Assembly (NCBI RefSeq): GCF_009849585.1
Contig: NZ_VCRN01000009.1
Span: 115,542-179,541, forward strand
Length of the DNA: 64,000 nt
Direction: 5' to 3'
Origin: Bacillus sp. ZZV12-4809
GTDB taxonomy: Bacteria > Bacillota > Bacilli > Bacillales > Cytobacillaceae
A model generated the notes under the pieces. The model was given only the letters and a program-made list of their open reading frames with translations, had not been told where the DNA came from and did not search any database. The stretch's first letter is position 1, and each line of letters starts with the position of its first letter. Made by a program: the position numbers and the translations under genes. Shown piece after piece: positions 26,470 to 35,243 of the stretch.

Positions 26470-26556
26470 TTAATAGCTCAAATTTAACGCATAAAAAGCT
26501 GCAGCAACATTGCTTGGTGGAATAATAGCTAATGCTGCCGGATACTCTGAATTCAT
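26470..26556 (-). CDS. 28-residue micro-ORF coupled to vanY
   Basis: Its ATG overlaps the vanY stop codon as ATGA, and its stop lies four bases before the operon terminator. The peptide begins M-N-S-E-Y-P-A-A-L and is rich in Ala, Ile and Asn with one Pro-Pro. No family is recognised. The tight coupling and position argue for translation; the short length leaves chance possible. Confidence 0.4.
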   Translation of the reverse strand: MNSEYPAALAIIPPSNVAAAFYALNLSY

Positions 26557-27401
26557 CCCGTTACAGTCACAATCACGCCATCCATATTGTTGCCTGAAAT
26601 CTCATATTGGCGATCCTCCGGTACATTAATCGTACCTGTCTTGGATACCGGGTAATAAGTAATCGTGTATGCTTCTCCATCAATTTCAGCTGAGATTTGC
26701 TTTTCTTCTTTTAAATACTCTAAGTATTCTTCTAAAACGAGATTCTTTTCCTTCATAATTGCACTATGAGGCAGGCCGACATAACGGATATGCCAAGGTT
26801 CATATTGTATTCCTGTTATGTCTGTCTTGTCCCTTGGATAGCGCAGGATGAACCCGTATCTCCATGCATTTTCTTCAATCCACTTGCCTTCAGGTGCATG
26901 CGCCATTTTCATTTGCGTGGAACCTACATCAAGCGATAACCCTACATTATGCTCGCTATATCCGGCTGGCAGGGCATAATCAGAACCCATCTCCTGATAC
27001 AGCATACTTTGCTCGTCAAACCCACGAAAGCCGCTGGTGATGGAGAAATTGCGGACCCCTTCTTTTTTAGCGGCAGCGATCATCTTAGAAAATTCCCGTT
27101 CCACAGCCTCTGACAAAAGAGTGTCTCTGTTTAGCACAGTATAGTCCCTTGTCCCTTCATAGGCCTCAGACAGATTGATGATGTCTGATTTCACACTTTG
27201 CGGATGAACCGGATATTGATCATTCACTAAAAGCAGATTTCCTTGATAGATTTGTTCTTCCTCTATTTCTTTTTTATAATCATTAGTAGAGCTGCTATCT
27301 CCTATTTTCTTTTGGATCCTAACGTCTGGTTCAAAAAATGAGTCCAGGTTTACGAATGTCAACCCTATGAATACGACTAGTAAAAAACCCCACATCTTCA
27401 T
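26553..27401 (-). CDS. D,D-carboxypeptidase, VanY family
   Basis: 282 residues. An N-terminal membrane anchor (F-L-L-V-V-F-I-G-L-T-F) is followed by the peptidase M15B/VanY zinc motifs S-E-H-N-V-G-L-S-L-D-V and E-P-W-H-I-R-Y-V-G. The C-terminal 60 residues after the catalytic domain are probably an extra beta domain. It removes the terminal D-Ala of peptidoglycan stem peptides outside the membrane. It lies 95 bases after a VanRS-like pair, with no vanH-vanA-vanX. Confidence 0.92.
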   Translation of the reverse strand: MKMWGFLLVVFIGLTFVNLDSFFEPDVRIQKKIGDSSSTNDYKKEIEEEQIYQGNLLLVNDQYPVHPQSVKSDIINLSEAYEGTRDYTVLNRDTLLSEAVEREFSKMIAAAKKEGVRNFSITSGFRGFDEQSMLYQEMGSDYALPAGYSEHNVGLSLDVGSTQMKMAHAPEGKWIEENAWRYGFILRYPRDKTDITGIQYEPWHIRYVGLPHSAIMKEKNLVLEEYLEYLKEEKQISAEIDGEAYTITYYPVSKTGTINVPEDRQYEISGNNMDGVIVTVTG

Positions 27402-27496
27402 TTTACAGCTTCCTCCCTATTCTTCCTTGATTTAAGAATAGGAAAAACTATTTAAATAAAGAGTAGGGTAAAGTTTAAATTTTTCTTAAGTCCTAA

Positions 27497-28609
27497 CTAA
27501 TCTTCATTACTTGGTTCACTTTCTAGTGGCAGACGGACTTCAAAAATAGTCCGAATGACGTTACTTTCTGCGGTAATAGTACCATTATGCTGCTCTACTA
27601 TATTCTTCGCTATGAACAATCCCAGACCAGTGCTGTCTTCCTGATGGGTACGTGCTTTATCACCGGTATAAAACATATCAAATAGATGTGGAAGCTCATC
27701 CGGAGGAATGCTGTCCCCGTAATTCACCACTTGAACGGCCACTTCATCCCCATCAATGGTTCCGTTAATATCGACATACTGGCCTTCATACCCATATCGG
27801 ATAGCATTGGTTAGAAGATTTTCAAATACACGCGCGATCAGTTCTCCATCAGCCAAAATGGGCAGATGAGGGATGCAATCAATACGGGCAGTCAAATGAT
27901 TCTTTTTGAAAGCAGGATACAATTCTTCCTTCAATTGATTAAGCAGGTCCGTTAAATTAAAACTCTTTTTTTCAACTGGGAGCATGCCATAATTCATTCT
28001 CGTCATTTCGAATAATTCATCAATCAGTTTTTCCAGACGCTGTGATTTCGTATAGGCAATGGTCATAAAGTGCCGGACTTGTTCTTCAGTCAAGGTATTG
28101 TCCTTTAGGATTAAATCTAAATAACCCAGCACAGAAGTAAGCGGAGTCCTAAGATCATGCGCCAGATTTACGACCAATTGATCCTTGCTGCTTTCGGAAA
28201 AATCTCCTCTTTCAACCGCTTGTCTCAGTTTTTCACTTGCCAGGTTAATGTCATTGGCAATATCCCGAAATTCATCATTGGACTCTATGTGAACATGATG
28301 CGAAAAGTCCCCCCTGGAGAGATGATGAATTCCGGTTGAGATTTCGTTAAAATAGATGGAATACCGCTTTGTCAGCAGGTAAAAAAATAGAAACGAAAGC
28401 GGGATAAACAGCAGTAAAAAGACGTTAATGTCGCCAATTTGTGCTATCACCAGACGATAGTATTGCAGCCTGTCCCCATACTGGACATTCTCGTGATAGT
28501 ATAATTGCAATGCTTTAAAGACAATAAACGTGATAAGTCCGGAAAAAGCCATACTTAAACTAAATAGCAGAATCATCTTTGACCGAAAGCTTCGCACCAG
28601 TTTACCCAT
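27497..28609 (-). CDS. VanS-like sensor histidine kinase
   Basis: 370 residues from the ATG at 28609, eight bases inside the response-regulator gene. Two membrane helices flank a very short extracellular part, then HAMP, a phospho-acceptor block N-L-A-H-D-L-R-T-P-L-T-S-V-L-G-Y, and an ATPase with F-E-N-L-L-T-N-A-I-R-Y and T-G-L-G-L-F-I-A-K-N-I-V. The short sensor loop resembles VanS types that detect glycopeptide or cell-wall stress in the membrane. It pairs with the VanR-like gene. Confidence 0.92.
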   Translation of the reverse strand: MGKLVRSFRSKMILLFSLSMAFSGLITFIVFKALQLYYHENVQYGDRLQYYRLVIAQIGDINVFLLLFIPLSFLFFYLLTKRYSIYFNEISTGIHHLSRGDFSHHVHIESNDEFRDIANDINLASEKLRQAVERGDFSESSKDQLVVNLAHDLRTPLTSVLGYLDLILKDNTLTEEQVRHFMTIAYTKSQRLEKLIDELFEMTRMNYGMLPVEKKSFNLTDLLNQLKEELYPAFKKNHLTARIDCIPHLPILADGELIARVFENLLTNAIRYGYEGQYVDINGTIDGDEVAVQVVNYGDSIPPDELPHLFDMFYTGDKARTHQEDSTGLGLFIAKNIVEQHNGTITAESNVIRTIFEVRLPLESEPSNED

Positions 28610-29297
28610 TGAACGAATACCCGACTCCCCACACGGTTTTGATCCATTTGTGGTTCTGTCTGTCTCCTTCAAGCTTTTTCCTTAGCGTACGAATATGTAC
28701 CATCACAGTATTGCCGCTTTCAAAATAAGCTTCTCCCCACACCTGCTGAAAAATATTTTCCACACTGTACACCTTCTTTGGATGACTGGCCAGTAAATAT
28801 AAAATGTCAAACTCTTTCGGTGTAAGGTCGATGGATTCGCCATAGAGGGTTACTGAGCGCTGATCAGGTGTAATCACTAACCCGCCATATTCCAGATAGT
28901 TTTTAGGGTCTGCTTTCGGCTGATTCAGCTGTTTAAAACGCCGAAGCTGCGCATTTACACGGGCAACCAATTCGATCGGGGTGAATGGTTTCGTCATATA
29001 ATCATCTGCTCCAATGACCAGCCCCTGTACTTTATCGAAATCAGATGTTTTGGCACTTAAAAAGATGATGGGCATATTATGCTTCTCACGAATGCGGCGC
29101 GTTACCTCATACCCATCCAGCTTCGGCATCATGATATCCAAAATCAGCAAATCAACCGGCTGCGTCTCAACAACCCGGACCGCTTCCACGCCATCTGAAA
29201 CCTTAATCACACGATACCCTTCTTTTTCTAAATGAATGGCAACCAGATCCGCAATGTCCTCCTCATCATCTGCAATTAAAATTGATATATCTTTCAT
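28602..29297 (-). CDS. VanR-like response regulator, OmpR family
   Basis: 231 residues. Receiver with D-D-E-E-D at the N-terminus, phosphorylation site L-L-I-L-D-I-M-M-P, K in M-T-K-P-F; C-terminal winged helix ending V-W-G-V-G-Y-S-F. AGGAG precedes the ATG. First gene of the vanR-vanS-vanY-micro-ORF operon, and likely to activate its own promoter. Confidence 0.93.
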   Translation of the reverse strand: MKDISILIADDEEDIADLVAIHLEKEGYRVIKVSDGVEAVRVVETQPVDLLILDIMMPKLDGYEVTRRIREKHNMPIIFLSAKTSDFDKVQGLVIGADDYMTKPFTPIELVARVNAQLRRFKQLNQPKADPKNYLEYGGLVITPDQRSVTLYGESIDLTPKEFDILYLLASHPKKVYSVENIFQQVWGEAYFESGNTVMVHIRTLRKKLEGDRQNHKWIKTVWGVGYSFNG

Positions 29298-29505
29298 CTT
29301 TCCACTCCTAAAAAATGATCATACTTCAAGTAAATCATGACCTATTCATTTTCTATTATTTCCTATTTTTTTTCAAAGAAATAGTCATATTATGATAGCC
29401 ATAAAACTCAAACACCTGAAGCAGCAGTAAGAAGAGGCCCCCTAAAAATTCATTTTACTAAGTGTACCTGTTTTTTTTTAATGAAATGGTTTTAAATCAA
29501 AATAA

Positions 29506-29530
29506 AAATGCCTATCTTTTTTCAAGATAG
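29506..29530 (-). terminator. Terminator of ohr copy 2
   Basis: CTATCTT / AAGATAG stem with a T-rich tail on the minus strand. Its core matches the ohr copy 1 terminator, which shares the CCTATCTT...AAGATAG sequence. Confidence 0.75.
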
Positions 29531-29559
29531 ACACTCCATATGTGAATACTTTAGAATGA

Positions 29560-29988
29560 TTACCCAACAACATTTGTTACAACTTCGATATTCCCCTCAG
29601 TTGCTCTTGCATAAGGGCAAACCTTGTGTGCTTCCGCAACGATTTCTTCTGCCACGCTGGTTTCAACGCCCTTTACGGTGACATCCATGGCAAGGGCAAG
29701 AACAAAGCCATCGTCCGCATCCTTTCCAAGCGTAACTTTTGAATCAATATTAATGCCGTCAGCTTTAACTTTCTTTTTCCTCATAACCGTGCCCATGGCT
29801 CCCTCGAAGCAAGCAGCAAAGCCTGCAGCGAATAGCTGCTCCGGATTGGTTCCTTTTCCATCCCCGCCTAACTCCTTTGGATACCCCAAATCTACATTCA
29901 GATTATTATCATCAGATACCGCTTTTCCTTCCCTGCCGCCTTGAACATTTACAGTAGCCGTGTACACTTTCTTTTCTATCTTCATCAT
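29560..29988 (-). CDS. Organic hydroperoxide resistance protein, Ohr/OsmC family (copy 2)
   Basis: 142 residues, same length as copy 1 (22671-23099) and aligned without gaps, with both redox cysteines (A-A-C-F and V-C-P-Y). The pair brackets a 6.5-kb segment holding the AhpD, Rrf2, dsdA and van-like genes. AGGGGAC lies upstream. No OhrR gene nearby. Confidence 0.93.
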   Translation of the reverse strand: MMKIEKKVYTATVNVQGGREGKAVSDDNNLNVDLGYPKELGGDGKGTNPEQLFAAGFAACFEGAMGTVMRKKKVKADGINIDSKVTLGKDADDGFVLALAMDVTVKGVETSVAEEIVAEAHKVCPYARATEGNIEVVTNVVG

Positions 29989-30313
29989 TTTGACAAGTCC
30001 CCTTTGCGTGATAGATTAGTTTTCATTCGTTTAGTGCTCCTGGTACTAACTTATAGTAACTATTCGCTGTTCCAATCTATTCCCCGTTAAGGAGTCATTA
30101 AACAAAGAATTGAACATCATAGAGACGTACAAAGGCATTAAGAGAAGTACAACAGACCTAGAAAGTTCTGTAAATAATGTAATTTAGAAATACAAAAGGA
30201 GCAGATTAGCCTGCCCCTTTCTCAAAAAAAGTTCTCCAAAACATTATTTAAGCTTTACTTCCGGCACCAGCTCTAATGCCCCTTGGCGGCCTCAACAGAA
30301 ATGCCCCTTACTA
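29989..30313. other. Gap between ohr copy 2 and the GntR gene
   Basis: It holds the promoter side of ohr copy 2 and the terminator of the GntR gene. No other gene or RNA was seen. Confidence 0.5.
30195..30220 (-). terminator. Terminator of the beta-glucoside operon (after gntR)
   Basis: AAAGGGGCAG / CTGCTCCTTT stem (one mismatch) on the minus strand, followed by TGTATTT. Confidence 0.7.
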
Positions 30314-31027
30314 CTATCGCTTTATATTCACTGTTGTGACTTCGAACTTATCGTACCTATGCCGCGCAAACGAGTACTCAAAAGGAACTCCATTATCCAG
30401 GAATCCCACATGCTCTACCTCAAGGATTGGATCATCTGCCTTGCATTCCAAATATTCCTGATCCAATTCATCCGATTTGCAGGCTCTGATTTTCCGATGT
30501 GAACCTGCAATGGTCAGTCCTAACTTCTCCTTAATATGCTGATAGATGGAACTATAAAGGACATCATCCGTAATACCGGTAATCAGCGTTGTCGGCATGT
30601 AGGTTTTTTCAAGTACATAAGGCTCTTCTTCCACAAACCTTAAACGGATTAAATAGTATACCGGGGTTTTCCTGTCAATTGCCAGATGGGAGGCAACTTC
30701 CTCGCTCGGAAACTGAACCTCAAACTTAATCACTTCACTCGTCACTTTTTTATTTTTCAGCAGGCCTGTCAGCCCGGCCGCTTCATTACCTACTACATTC
30801 ACACGGCCATTTTGGATGGCTGACTTTACAATGAAAGTCCCATGTCCTCTCTTTCGGTATAGAAGACCTTCAAGTACTAAAATATCAAGTGCACGCTTCA
30901 TCGTCATCCGGCTGCAGCCGAATTCCTTCGCAAGCGTTATCTCATCAGGAATCGGTTCATCAACTGAATACTTTCCGCTGCTGATTCTCTCCCTGACTTC
31001 CGCAGAAATAGATTCATATTTGGTCAT
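30314..31027 (-). CDS. GntR-family (HutC/UTRA) regulator of the cellobiose PTS operon
   Basis: 237 residues: winged helix with P-D-E-I-T-L-A-K-E-F-G-C-S-R-M-T-M-K-R-A-L-D and a UTRA ligand domain with V-Y-Y-L-I-R-L-R. UTRA repressors commonly sense phosphorylated sugars. It is the last gene of the operon behind its own terminator hairpin (31107-31133). Its likely operator is the 30-bp palindrome at 34875-34904 in the operon promoter. Confidence 0.92.
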   Translation of the reverse strand: MTKYESISAEVRERISSGKYSVDEPIPDEITLAKEFGCSRMTMKRALDILVLEGLLYRKRGHGTFIVKSAIQNGRVNVVGNEAAGLTGLLKNKKVTSEVIKFEVQFPSEEVASHLAIDRKTPVYYLIRLRFVEEEPYVLEKTYMPTTLITGITDDVLYSSIYQHIKEKLGLTIAGSHRKIRACKSDELDQEYLECKADDPILEVEHVGFLDNGVPFEYSFARHRYDKFEVTTVNIKR

Positions 31028-31106
31028 AACTGATCCACCCTAAATAAATATATTGGCTCTTACCTTAACATTATAAATAGAATATATACTAATTTGGCTA
31101 ATTACC

Positions 31107-31133
31107 CAAAAAAGATGGTCATATGACCATCTT
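31107..31133 (-). terminator. Hairpin between bglA-like gene and gntR
   Basis: Perfect palindrome AAGATGGTCATATGACCATCTT followed on the minus strand by TTTTGGG. It would reduce readthrough into gntR. Confidence 0.75.
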
Positions 31134-31135
31134 CT

Positions 31136-32548
31136 TTAGAAACCATTATGTTCAGATACAGTCTTAAACCATTGACCGCTTTTTTTAATCGTCCGTTCTC
31201 CGTCTTTAGCCAAATTAACGGATACAAATCCGTAGCGATTTTTATAGGCGTTTGTCCATGACCAATTGTCCATGAATGTCCAAAGATGATACCCTTTCAC
31301 ATTCGAACCTTCCTGATGAGCTTTATGGACCCATTTTAAGTGTTCCCGAATAAACTCAATCCGATAATCATCCTGAATGACGCCGCTCTCATCGCGGAAT
31401 TTTTCTTCCCCTTCTACCCCCATGCCATTTTCAGAGATAAAGCATTCAATATTTCCATAGTTGTCTTTCAAATTGACAAGGATATCATATACCCCCTTCT
31501 CATAAATTTCCCAGCCGCGATGAGGATTCATTTTGCGCCCTGGCATGACGTAGTTATCAAAGAATCTCTCCGGCATGAAAGGCGCATCCGGATTTGGAAG
31601 GTTCTCTTTTGCTTTCACACGTCTCGGCTGATAATAATTCACACCCAGTATGTCGACTGTATTGTCTTTAATCAGCTCTAAATCCCCATTTTCCACTGCA
31701 GGCATAAATCCTTCTTCCTTTAAGATCTGAACAAGCTCCTCCGGAAACTCACCTTTTACAGAAGGGTCAAGGAAGGAACGGTTGAAAAATGCATCCGCAA
31801 GAACAGAGGCTTTAACATCAGCCAGGTTCCGGCTTCTTGGATAGGAAGGAGTCAAATTCAGGATGATGCCGATCTTTCCGCCTTGATTCAGCTCCTTATA
31901 GACCTTAATGGCTTTGGCACTTGATAAAATGGTATGATAGGCTACCTGAACAGCTTTCCCAAAATTGATTTCATTTGGATAATGAAAATCGTAAAGATAT
32001 CCGCCCTCAACTGGAACAATCGGCTCGTTATGGGTAAACCACTTCTTCACCCGGTCTCCAAATAGCTCGAAGCAGGTTTTCGCATATACCTCATAAGCAT
32101 CTACTACGTCTCTGTTCTCCCAGCCCCCCAGCTTCTGCAATTCCATCGGCATATCGAAATGAAATAAATTAACGAAAGGCTCGATGCCATTTCCAAGCAA
32201 TTCATCGATTACACGGTTATAAAACTCAACGGCTTTTGGATTGATTTCCCCTGTTCCATTGGGAATGAGCCTTGCCCATGAAATTGACAGCCGAAAGGAG
32301 TTGTGGCCGATTTCCTTCATTAATTTAATATCTTCTTTGTATTTATAGTAAAACTGCGAGGTGTTCTCCGGCCCTACTCCATCAAAAAAGCGGTTGGGTT
32401 CGATTTCATACCAATGGTCCCAAATATTCTTGCCTTTTCCATCTATATCTGCTGCACCTTCCGTTTGAGTGGCTGAAGCAGAAGACCCCCACCAGAACCC
32501 CTCAGGGAAACTGTATTTGATTTCATTATTGCTGTTCATGCTGGTCAT
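31136..32548 (-). CDS. 6-phospho-beta-glucosidase, glycoside hydrolase family 1
   Basis: 470 residues from the ATG at 32548, with AGGAGAG upstream; the frame extends to 32572 without a ribosome site. GH1 landmarks are F-P-E-G-F-W-W-G-S-S-A-S-A-T-Q, the acid/base in F-T-H-N-E-P, and the nucleophile in F-I-S-E-N-G-M-G. It hydrolyses the phospho-disaccharide delivered by the adjacent EIIABC in the cytoplasm. Confidence 0.94.
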   Translation of the reverse strand: MTSMNSNNEIKYSFPEGFWWGSSASATQTEGAADIDGKGKNIWDHWYEIEPNRFFDGVGPENTSQFYYKYKEDIKLMKEIGHNSFRLSISWARLIPNGTGEINPKAVEFYNRVIDELLGNGIEPFVNLFHFDMPMELQKLGGWENRDVVDAYEVYAKTCFELFGDRVKKWFTHNEPIVPVEGGYLYDFHYPNEINFGKAVQVAYHTILSSAKAIKVYKELNQGGKIGIILNLTPSYPRSRNLADVKASVLADAFFNRSFLDPSVKGEFPEELVQILKEEGFMPAVENGDLELIKDNTVDILGVNYYQPRRVKAKENLPNPDAPFMPERFFDNYVMPGRKMNPHRGWEIYEKGVYDILVNLKDNYGNIECFISENGMGVEGEEKFRDESGVIQDDYRIEFIREHLKWVHKAHQEGSNVKGYHLWTFMDNWSWTNAYKNRYGFVSVNLAKDGERTIKKSGQWFKTVSEHNGF

Positions 32549-32839
32549 ATGAAACTCTCCTATTCTATTCATTTATTTATTTTAAAGTATCATTTTGTAT
32601 AAATTGTTGGTTATTATGATAATTGCAGTAATGGGTGCTCAAGCATTCTGCAGGGTATCACCTGTCCCGCTGCTCCCCCAGAGTCTCGAATCTTCCGCTG
32701 CAATGAACTCTGTAAATAAAATTCAACTAGCAAGAACCGCTGCAAAAACAGCCTTTAATAAAGAAGAGCAGTAGAACCGGTCCAGCAGATGGTTATGCTG
32801 CTTTTTCCGTTACACCTGCCCTTTTCATTTATTTTTCAA
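32549..32839. other. Gap between the EIIC gene and the 6-phospho-beta-glucosidase gene
   Basis: About 290 bases inside the operon with several short stems (for example GCAG...CTGC around 32765-32805) but no gene. It could hold a processing or attenuation site. Confidence 0.4.
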
Positions 32840-34132
32840 TTATGCAGCCTTGCTTTCTTCTTCCTCTTTTTTCGTATTTATTCGATCAATGGCTTTCAGG
32901 AATGGGAACCAGATTGAAAATACAATTGCCATATTCACGAGCTGAAGGATTCCTCCAGCCAAGGAATTTGTGGCCATGATGCCATTGATAAAAACCGGAA
33001 CTGTCCATGGAACCGAAACGCCTGTTGGCGGCGGCACAAGACCAGAGGCCGTGGCAAAATAGGAAACTAACGTAACCACCATTGGCGCTAAAATCCACGG
33101 GACGATAATGACAGGGTTCATCACAATTGGCAAACCAAAGATGATCGGTTCATTTACATTGAATAAACCAGGTCCAAGACCAAGCTTTCCGACCTGCTTC
33201 ATTTGCCTGCTCTTCATAAAGAACAGAATGGCCAGAACAACGGCAAGTGTCATGCCTGTACCACCCATGCCAACTGTATAGATCTCAATAAAAGGCTTTG
33301 AAATAATATGAGGAACAGGCTCACCTTTTGTATATGCCTCAAGGTTTTCAATCATTAATGTATTCCAGATCGGGTCCATCACCGAGTTGATGATGATTTG
33401 GCCGTGCAAACCGAAGAACCAAAGGATTTGAATAAAGAAGATGGCGATCAGCGTCGGGATAATTCCGCTTCCCAAGCCAACAAGCGGTGCCTGGATGGCT
33501 TTGTAGATAACATCATGCATATTCGTGCTGAAGCCCAGAGTAACAACGATATTGATCCCTAAAAACACAGTTAACGTTAAAACAGCCGGAATAAGGGCAG
33601 CAAATGACTTCGCAACTGCCGGCGGGACACCCGGAGGCATTTTAATGGTAATATTCTTTTGGACAATCCCTCTGTAAATCTCTGCAGAAAGAAAGGCCGT
33701 TATCATTCCAAGGAACATTCCCTTTGCACCCAGGCGATCTACGGGAATAACTCCCTGTATCGCTTCTCCGGTCTCAGGCTGAAGCACAAACGGCGTCAGC
33801 AGCAGGAAGGATACTAAAGCAATGGCTCCCCCAAATATCGCTTCCACATCGTAGCTTTTTGACAGATAATACCCTATGCCAAACACAACAAAGATGGACA
33901 TGATGCCCATTGTAGCCGATGAAGCGTTTCCAAACATCCCCCGGAATGTGTTAAGTGCTTCATCGCTCATCAGCTTATCCAGGAATGGCAAATTGGTTAA
34001 TACGACAAAGATGGACCCAAAAATCGTCAATGGAAATGCCAGCATAAACGCATCACGAAGAACAGCTAAATATCGGTTGTTATTTAACCGGCCAGCAATT
34101 GGCACCAGGAATTTGCTCAGCTTTTCAAACAT
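32840..34132 (-). CDS. PTS EIIC, lactose/cellobiose family
   Basis: 430 residues with about ten membrane helices, and the family motifs F-G-L-H-G-Q-I-I-I-N, F-N-V-N-E-P-I-I-F-G-L-P-I-V-M-N-P. GGAGG seven bases before ATG 34132. It is the sugar channel of the EIIB-EIIA-EIIC set encoded just upstream. Confidence 0.94.
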   Translation of the reverse strand: MFEKLSKFLVPIAGRLNNNRYLAVLRDAFMLAFPLTIFGSIFVVLTNLPFLDKLMSDEALNTFRGMFGNASSATMGIMSIFVVFGIGYYLSKSYDVEAIFGGAIALVSFLLLTPFVLQPETGEAIQGVIPVDRLGAKGMFLGMITAFLSAEIYRGIVQKNITIKMPPGVPPAVAKSFAALIPAVLTLTVFLGINIVVTLGFSTNMHDVIYKAIQAPLVGLGSGIIPTLIAIFFIQILWFFGLHGQIIINSVMDPIWNTLMIENLEAYTKGEPVPHIISKPFIEIYTVGMGGTGMTLAVVLAILFFMKSRQMKQVGKLGLGPGLFNVNEPIIFGLPIVMNPVIIVPWILAPMVVTLVSYFATASGLVPPPTGVSVPWTVPVFINGIMATNSLAGGILQLVNMAIVFSIWFPFLKAIDRINTKKEEEESKAA

Positions 34133-34158
34133 CACTTTCCCTCCAATACCTATTAAAA

Positions 34159-34491
34159 TCAGATACTTTTTTTCTTGAATAATTCAATTAATTCTTTTAC
34201 TAATTCTTTCATGGTCAGCGTGGACATTAAATGATCCTCCGCATGCATCAATAACAATGCAAAATCAACTTTTTCACCAGAAGCTTCTTTTTGGACCATC
34301 TTAAAATGGATACCGTGCGCCTGCTTTAAGTCCTCTTCCGCCTGAAGCAAGAGACTGTCTGCCTTCTCAACCCTATCCTCACGATACTCCCTCAGTGCTT
34401 GCAGTATTTTACTTCTTGCATTCCCGCTATGAAGGATGAGCATGAAATTCACCTGCTCTGCATTAAGGTTTTCTAACTCAGCTAGTTCCAT
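34159..34491 (-). CDS. PTS EIIA, lactose/cellobiose family
   Basis: 110 residues, three-helix bundle typical of Lac/Cel EIIA. The phosphorylated histidine is in L-L-L-M-H-A-E-D-H-L-M-S. Its ATG overlaps the region of the EIIB stop by one base, with GGGGGA upstream, so it is coupled to EIIB. Confidence 0.93.
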   Translation of the reverse strand: MELAELENLNAEQVNFMLILHSGNARSKILQALREYREDRVEKADSLLLQAEEDLKQAHGIHFKMVQKEASGEKVDFALLLMHAEDHLMSTLTMKELVKELIELFKKKSI

Positions 34492-34802
34492 TACTTATCC
34501 CCCATCAGCTTGCAAGCTTGTTCATACGCTTTTTGGCCATCTGCCATTCCATAGGCCATCATATCGATGACATCAACCTTTATGCCATATTGATTCGCTT
34601 CCTTCTGAAATTCCTCTTTAAGAAAACTCATTTGCGGGCCAATCAGCACAACATCAGCCTCCGGCATCTCCCTTTTGGCCTGATCCTGACCGACTGCCCA
34701 GATTTTCGCTTCCTCACCAATCGATTTTGCGTGCGCTTCCATTTTCGTTACTAAAAGGCTTGTTGACATTCCTGAGCTGCAGGCTAGTAGAATTTTTTTC
34801 AT
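34491..34802 (-). CDS. PTS EIIB, lactose/cellobiose family
   Basis: 103 residues from ATG 34802, ten bases after AAGGAG. M-K-K-I-L-L-A-C-S-S-G-M-S-T-S carries the phosphocysteine (Cys8). First gene of the operon. Confidence 0.93.
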   Translation of the reverse strand: MKKILLACSSGMSTSLLVTKMEAHAKSIGEEAKIWAVGQDQAKREMPEADVVLIGPQMSFLKEEFQKEANQYGIKVDVIDMMAYGMADGQKAYEQACKLMGDK

Positions 34803-34842
34803 GACTATCAAACTCCTTAAAAAATTTTAGTAGATTTGTTAA

Positions 34843-34856
34843 ATGAACCGCTTACA
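34843..34856 (-). promoter_or_regulatory. Possible CcpA (cre) half-conserved site
   Basis: Minus strand TGTAAGCGGTTCAT. The left half matches the cre consensus exactly, the right half has three mismatches. It sits just after the predicted transcription start of the PTS operon, where a roadblock cre would lie. Confidence 0.3.
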
Positions 34857-34862
34857 GTTCCA

Positions 34863-34904
34863 ATTATAAACAAATTAATTTAAATGTCTAGACATTTAAA
34901 TTAA
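34863..34904 (-). promoter_or_regulatory. Promoter and 30-bp palindromic operator of the cellobiose-type PTS operon
   Basis: On the minus strand a -10 TATAAT (34863-34868) lies 16 bases from TAGACA (34885-34890), a good -35. TAGACA is the centre of a perfect 30-bp palindrome spanning 34875-34904, whose core is AAATGTCTAGACATTT. A repressor bound there would cover the -35. The core resembles operators of HutC/UTRA regulators such as NagR. Confidence 0.75.
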
Positions 34905-35123
34905 AAATACGAACATTTATTTCGATCATTTCAAAGAGGAGTTTCCAAACAGTGCCTTTTTCACCTCCTTTACTCGAGCACGCTTCTGACTTCTTGGGAT
35001 ATTTTTGGTTCCACTGCATCCTTCGTCCGCCAGTTGATTCACTTCAGCGACTCCCAATACTTTGAGCTAATCTTAGAGTCTTCTTTTATATAAGAGATTC
35101 TTCCAATGTTCTCAGCCCCATCT
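34905..35123. other. Divergent intergenic region
   Basis: Remaining sequence between the two PTS operon promoters. A lone half-site (CGAACATTTA near 34910) follows the palindrome. No gene seen. Confidence 0.4.
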
Positions 35124-35152
35124 TTGTATTGCGCATACAAAAATTGTATACA
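35124..35152 (+). promoter_or_regulatory. Promoter with triple TTGTAT/ATACAA arms, malX-like operon
   Basis: TTGTAT (35124-35129), 17 bases, TATACA (35147-35152) makes a sigma-A promoter. The same bases form alternating arms TTGTAT-N5-ATACAA-N3-TTGTAT (to 35149), so two overlapping inverted repeats cover the promoter. Likely operator of the RpiR protein encoded by this operon, or of another local repressor. Confidence 0.6.
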
Positions 35153-35165
35153 GCTACATTCCCTA

Positions 35166-35179
35166 TGAAAGCGATTGCG
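35166..35179 (+). promoter_or_regulatory. Candidate CcpA cre site
   Basis: TGAAAGCGATTGCG matches the cre consensus with two mismatches and lies just downstream of the predicted transcription start. Confidence 0.4.
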
Positions 35180-35243
35180 AACGAGCTGATATGGAAGTAA
35201 AGTTAGGGTAATTGTTCAACATCTACGTCAAGGGGGTTAAGTA

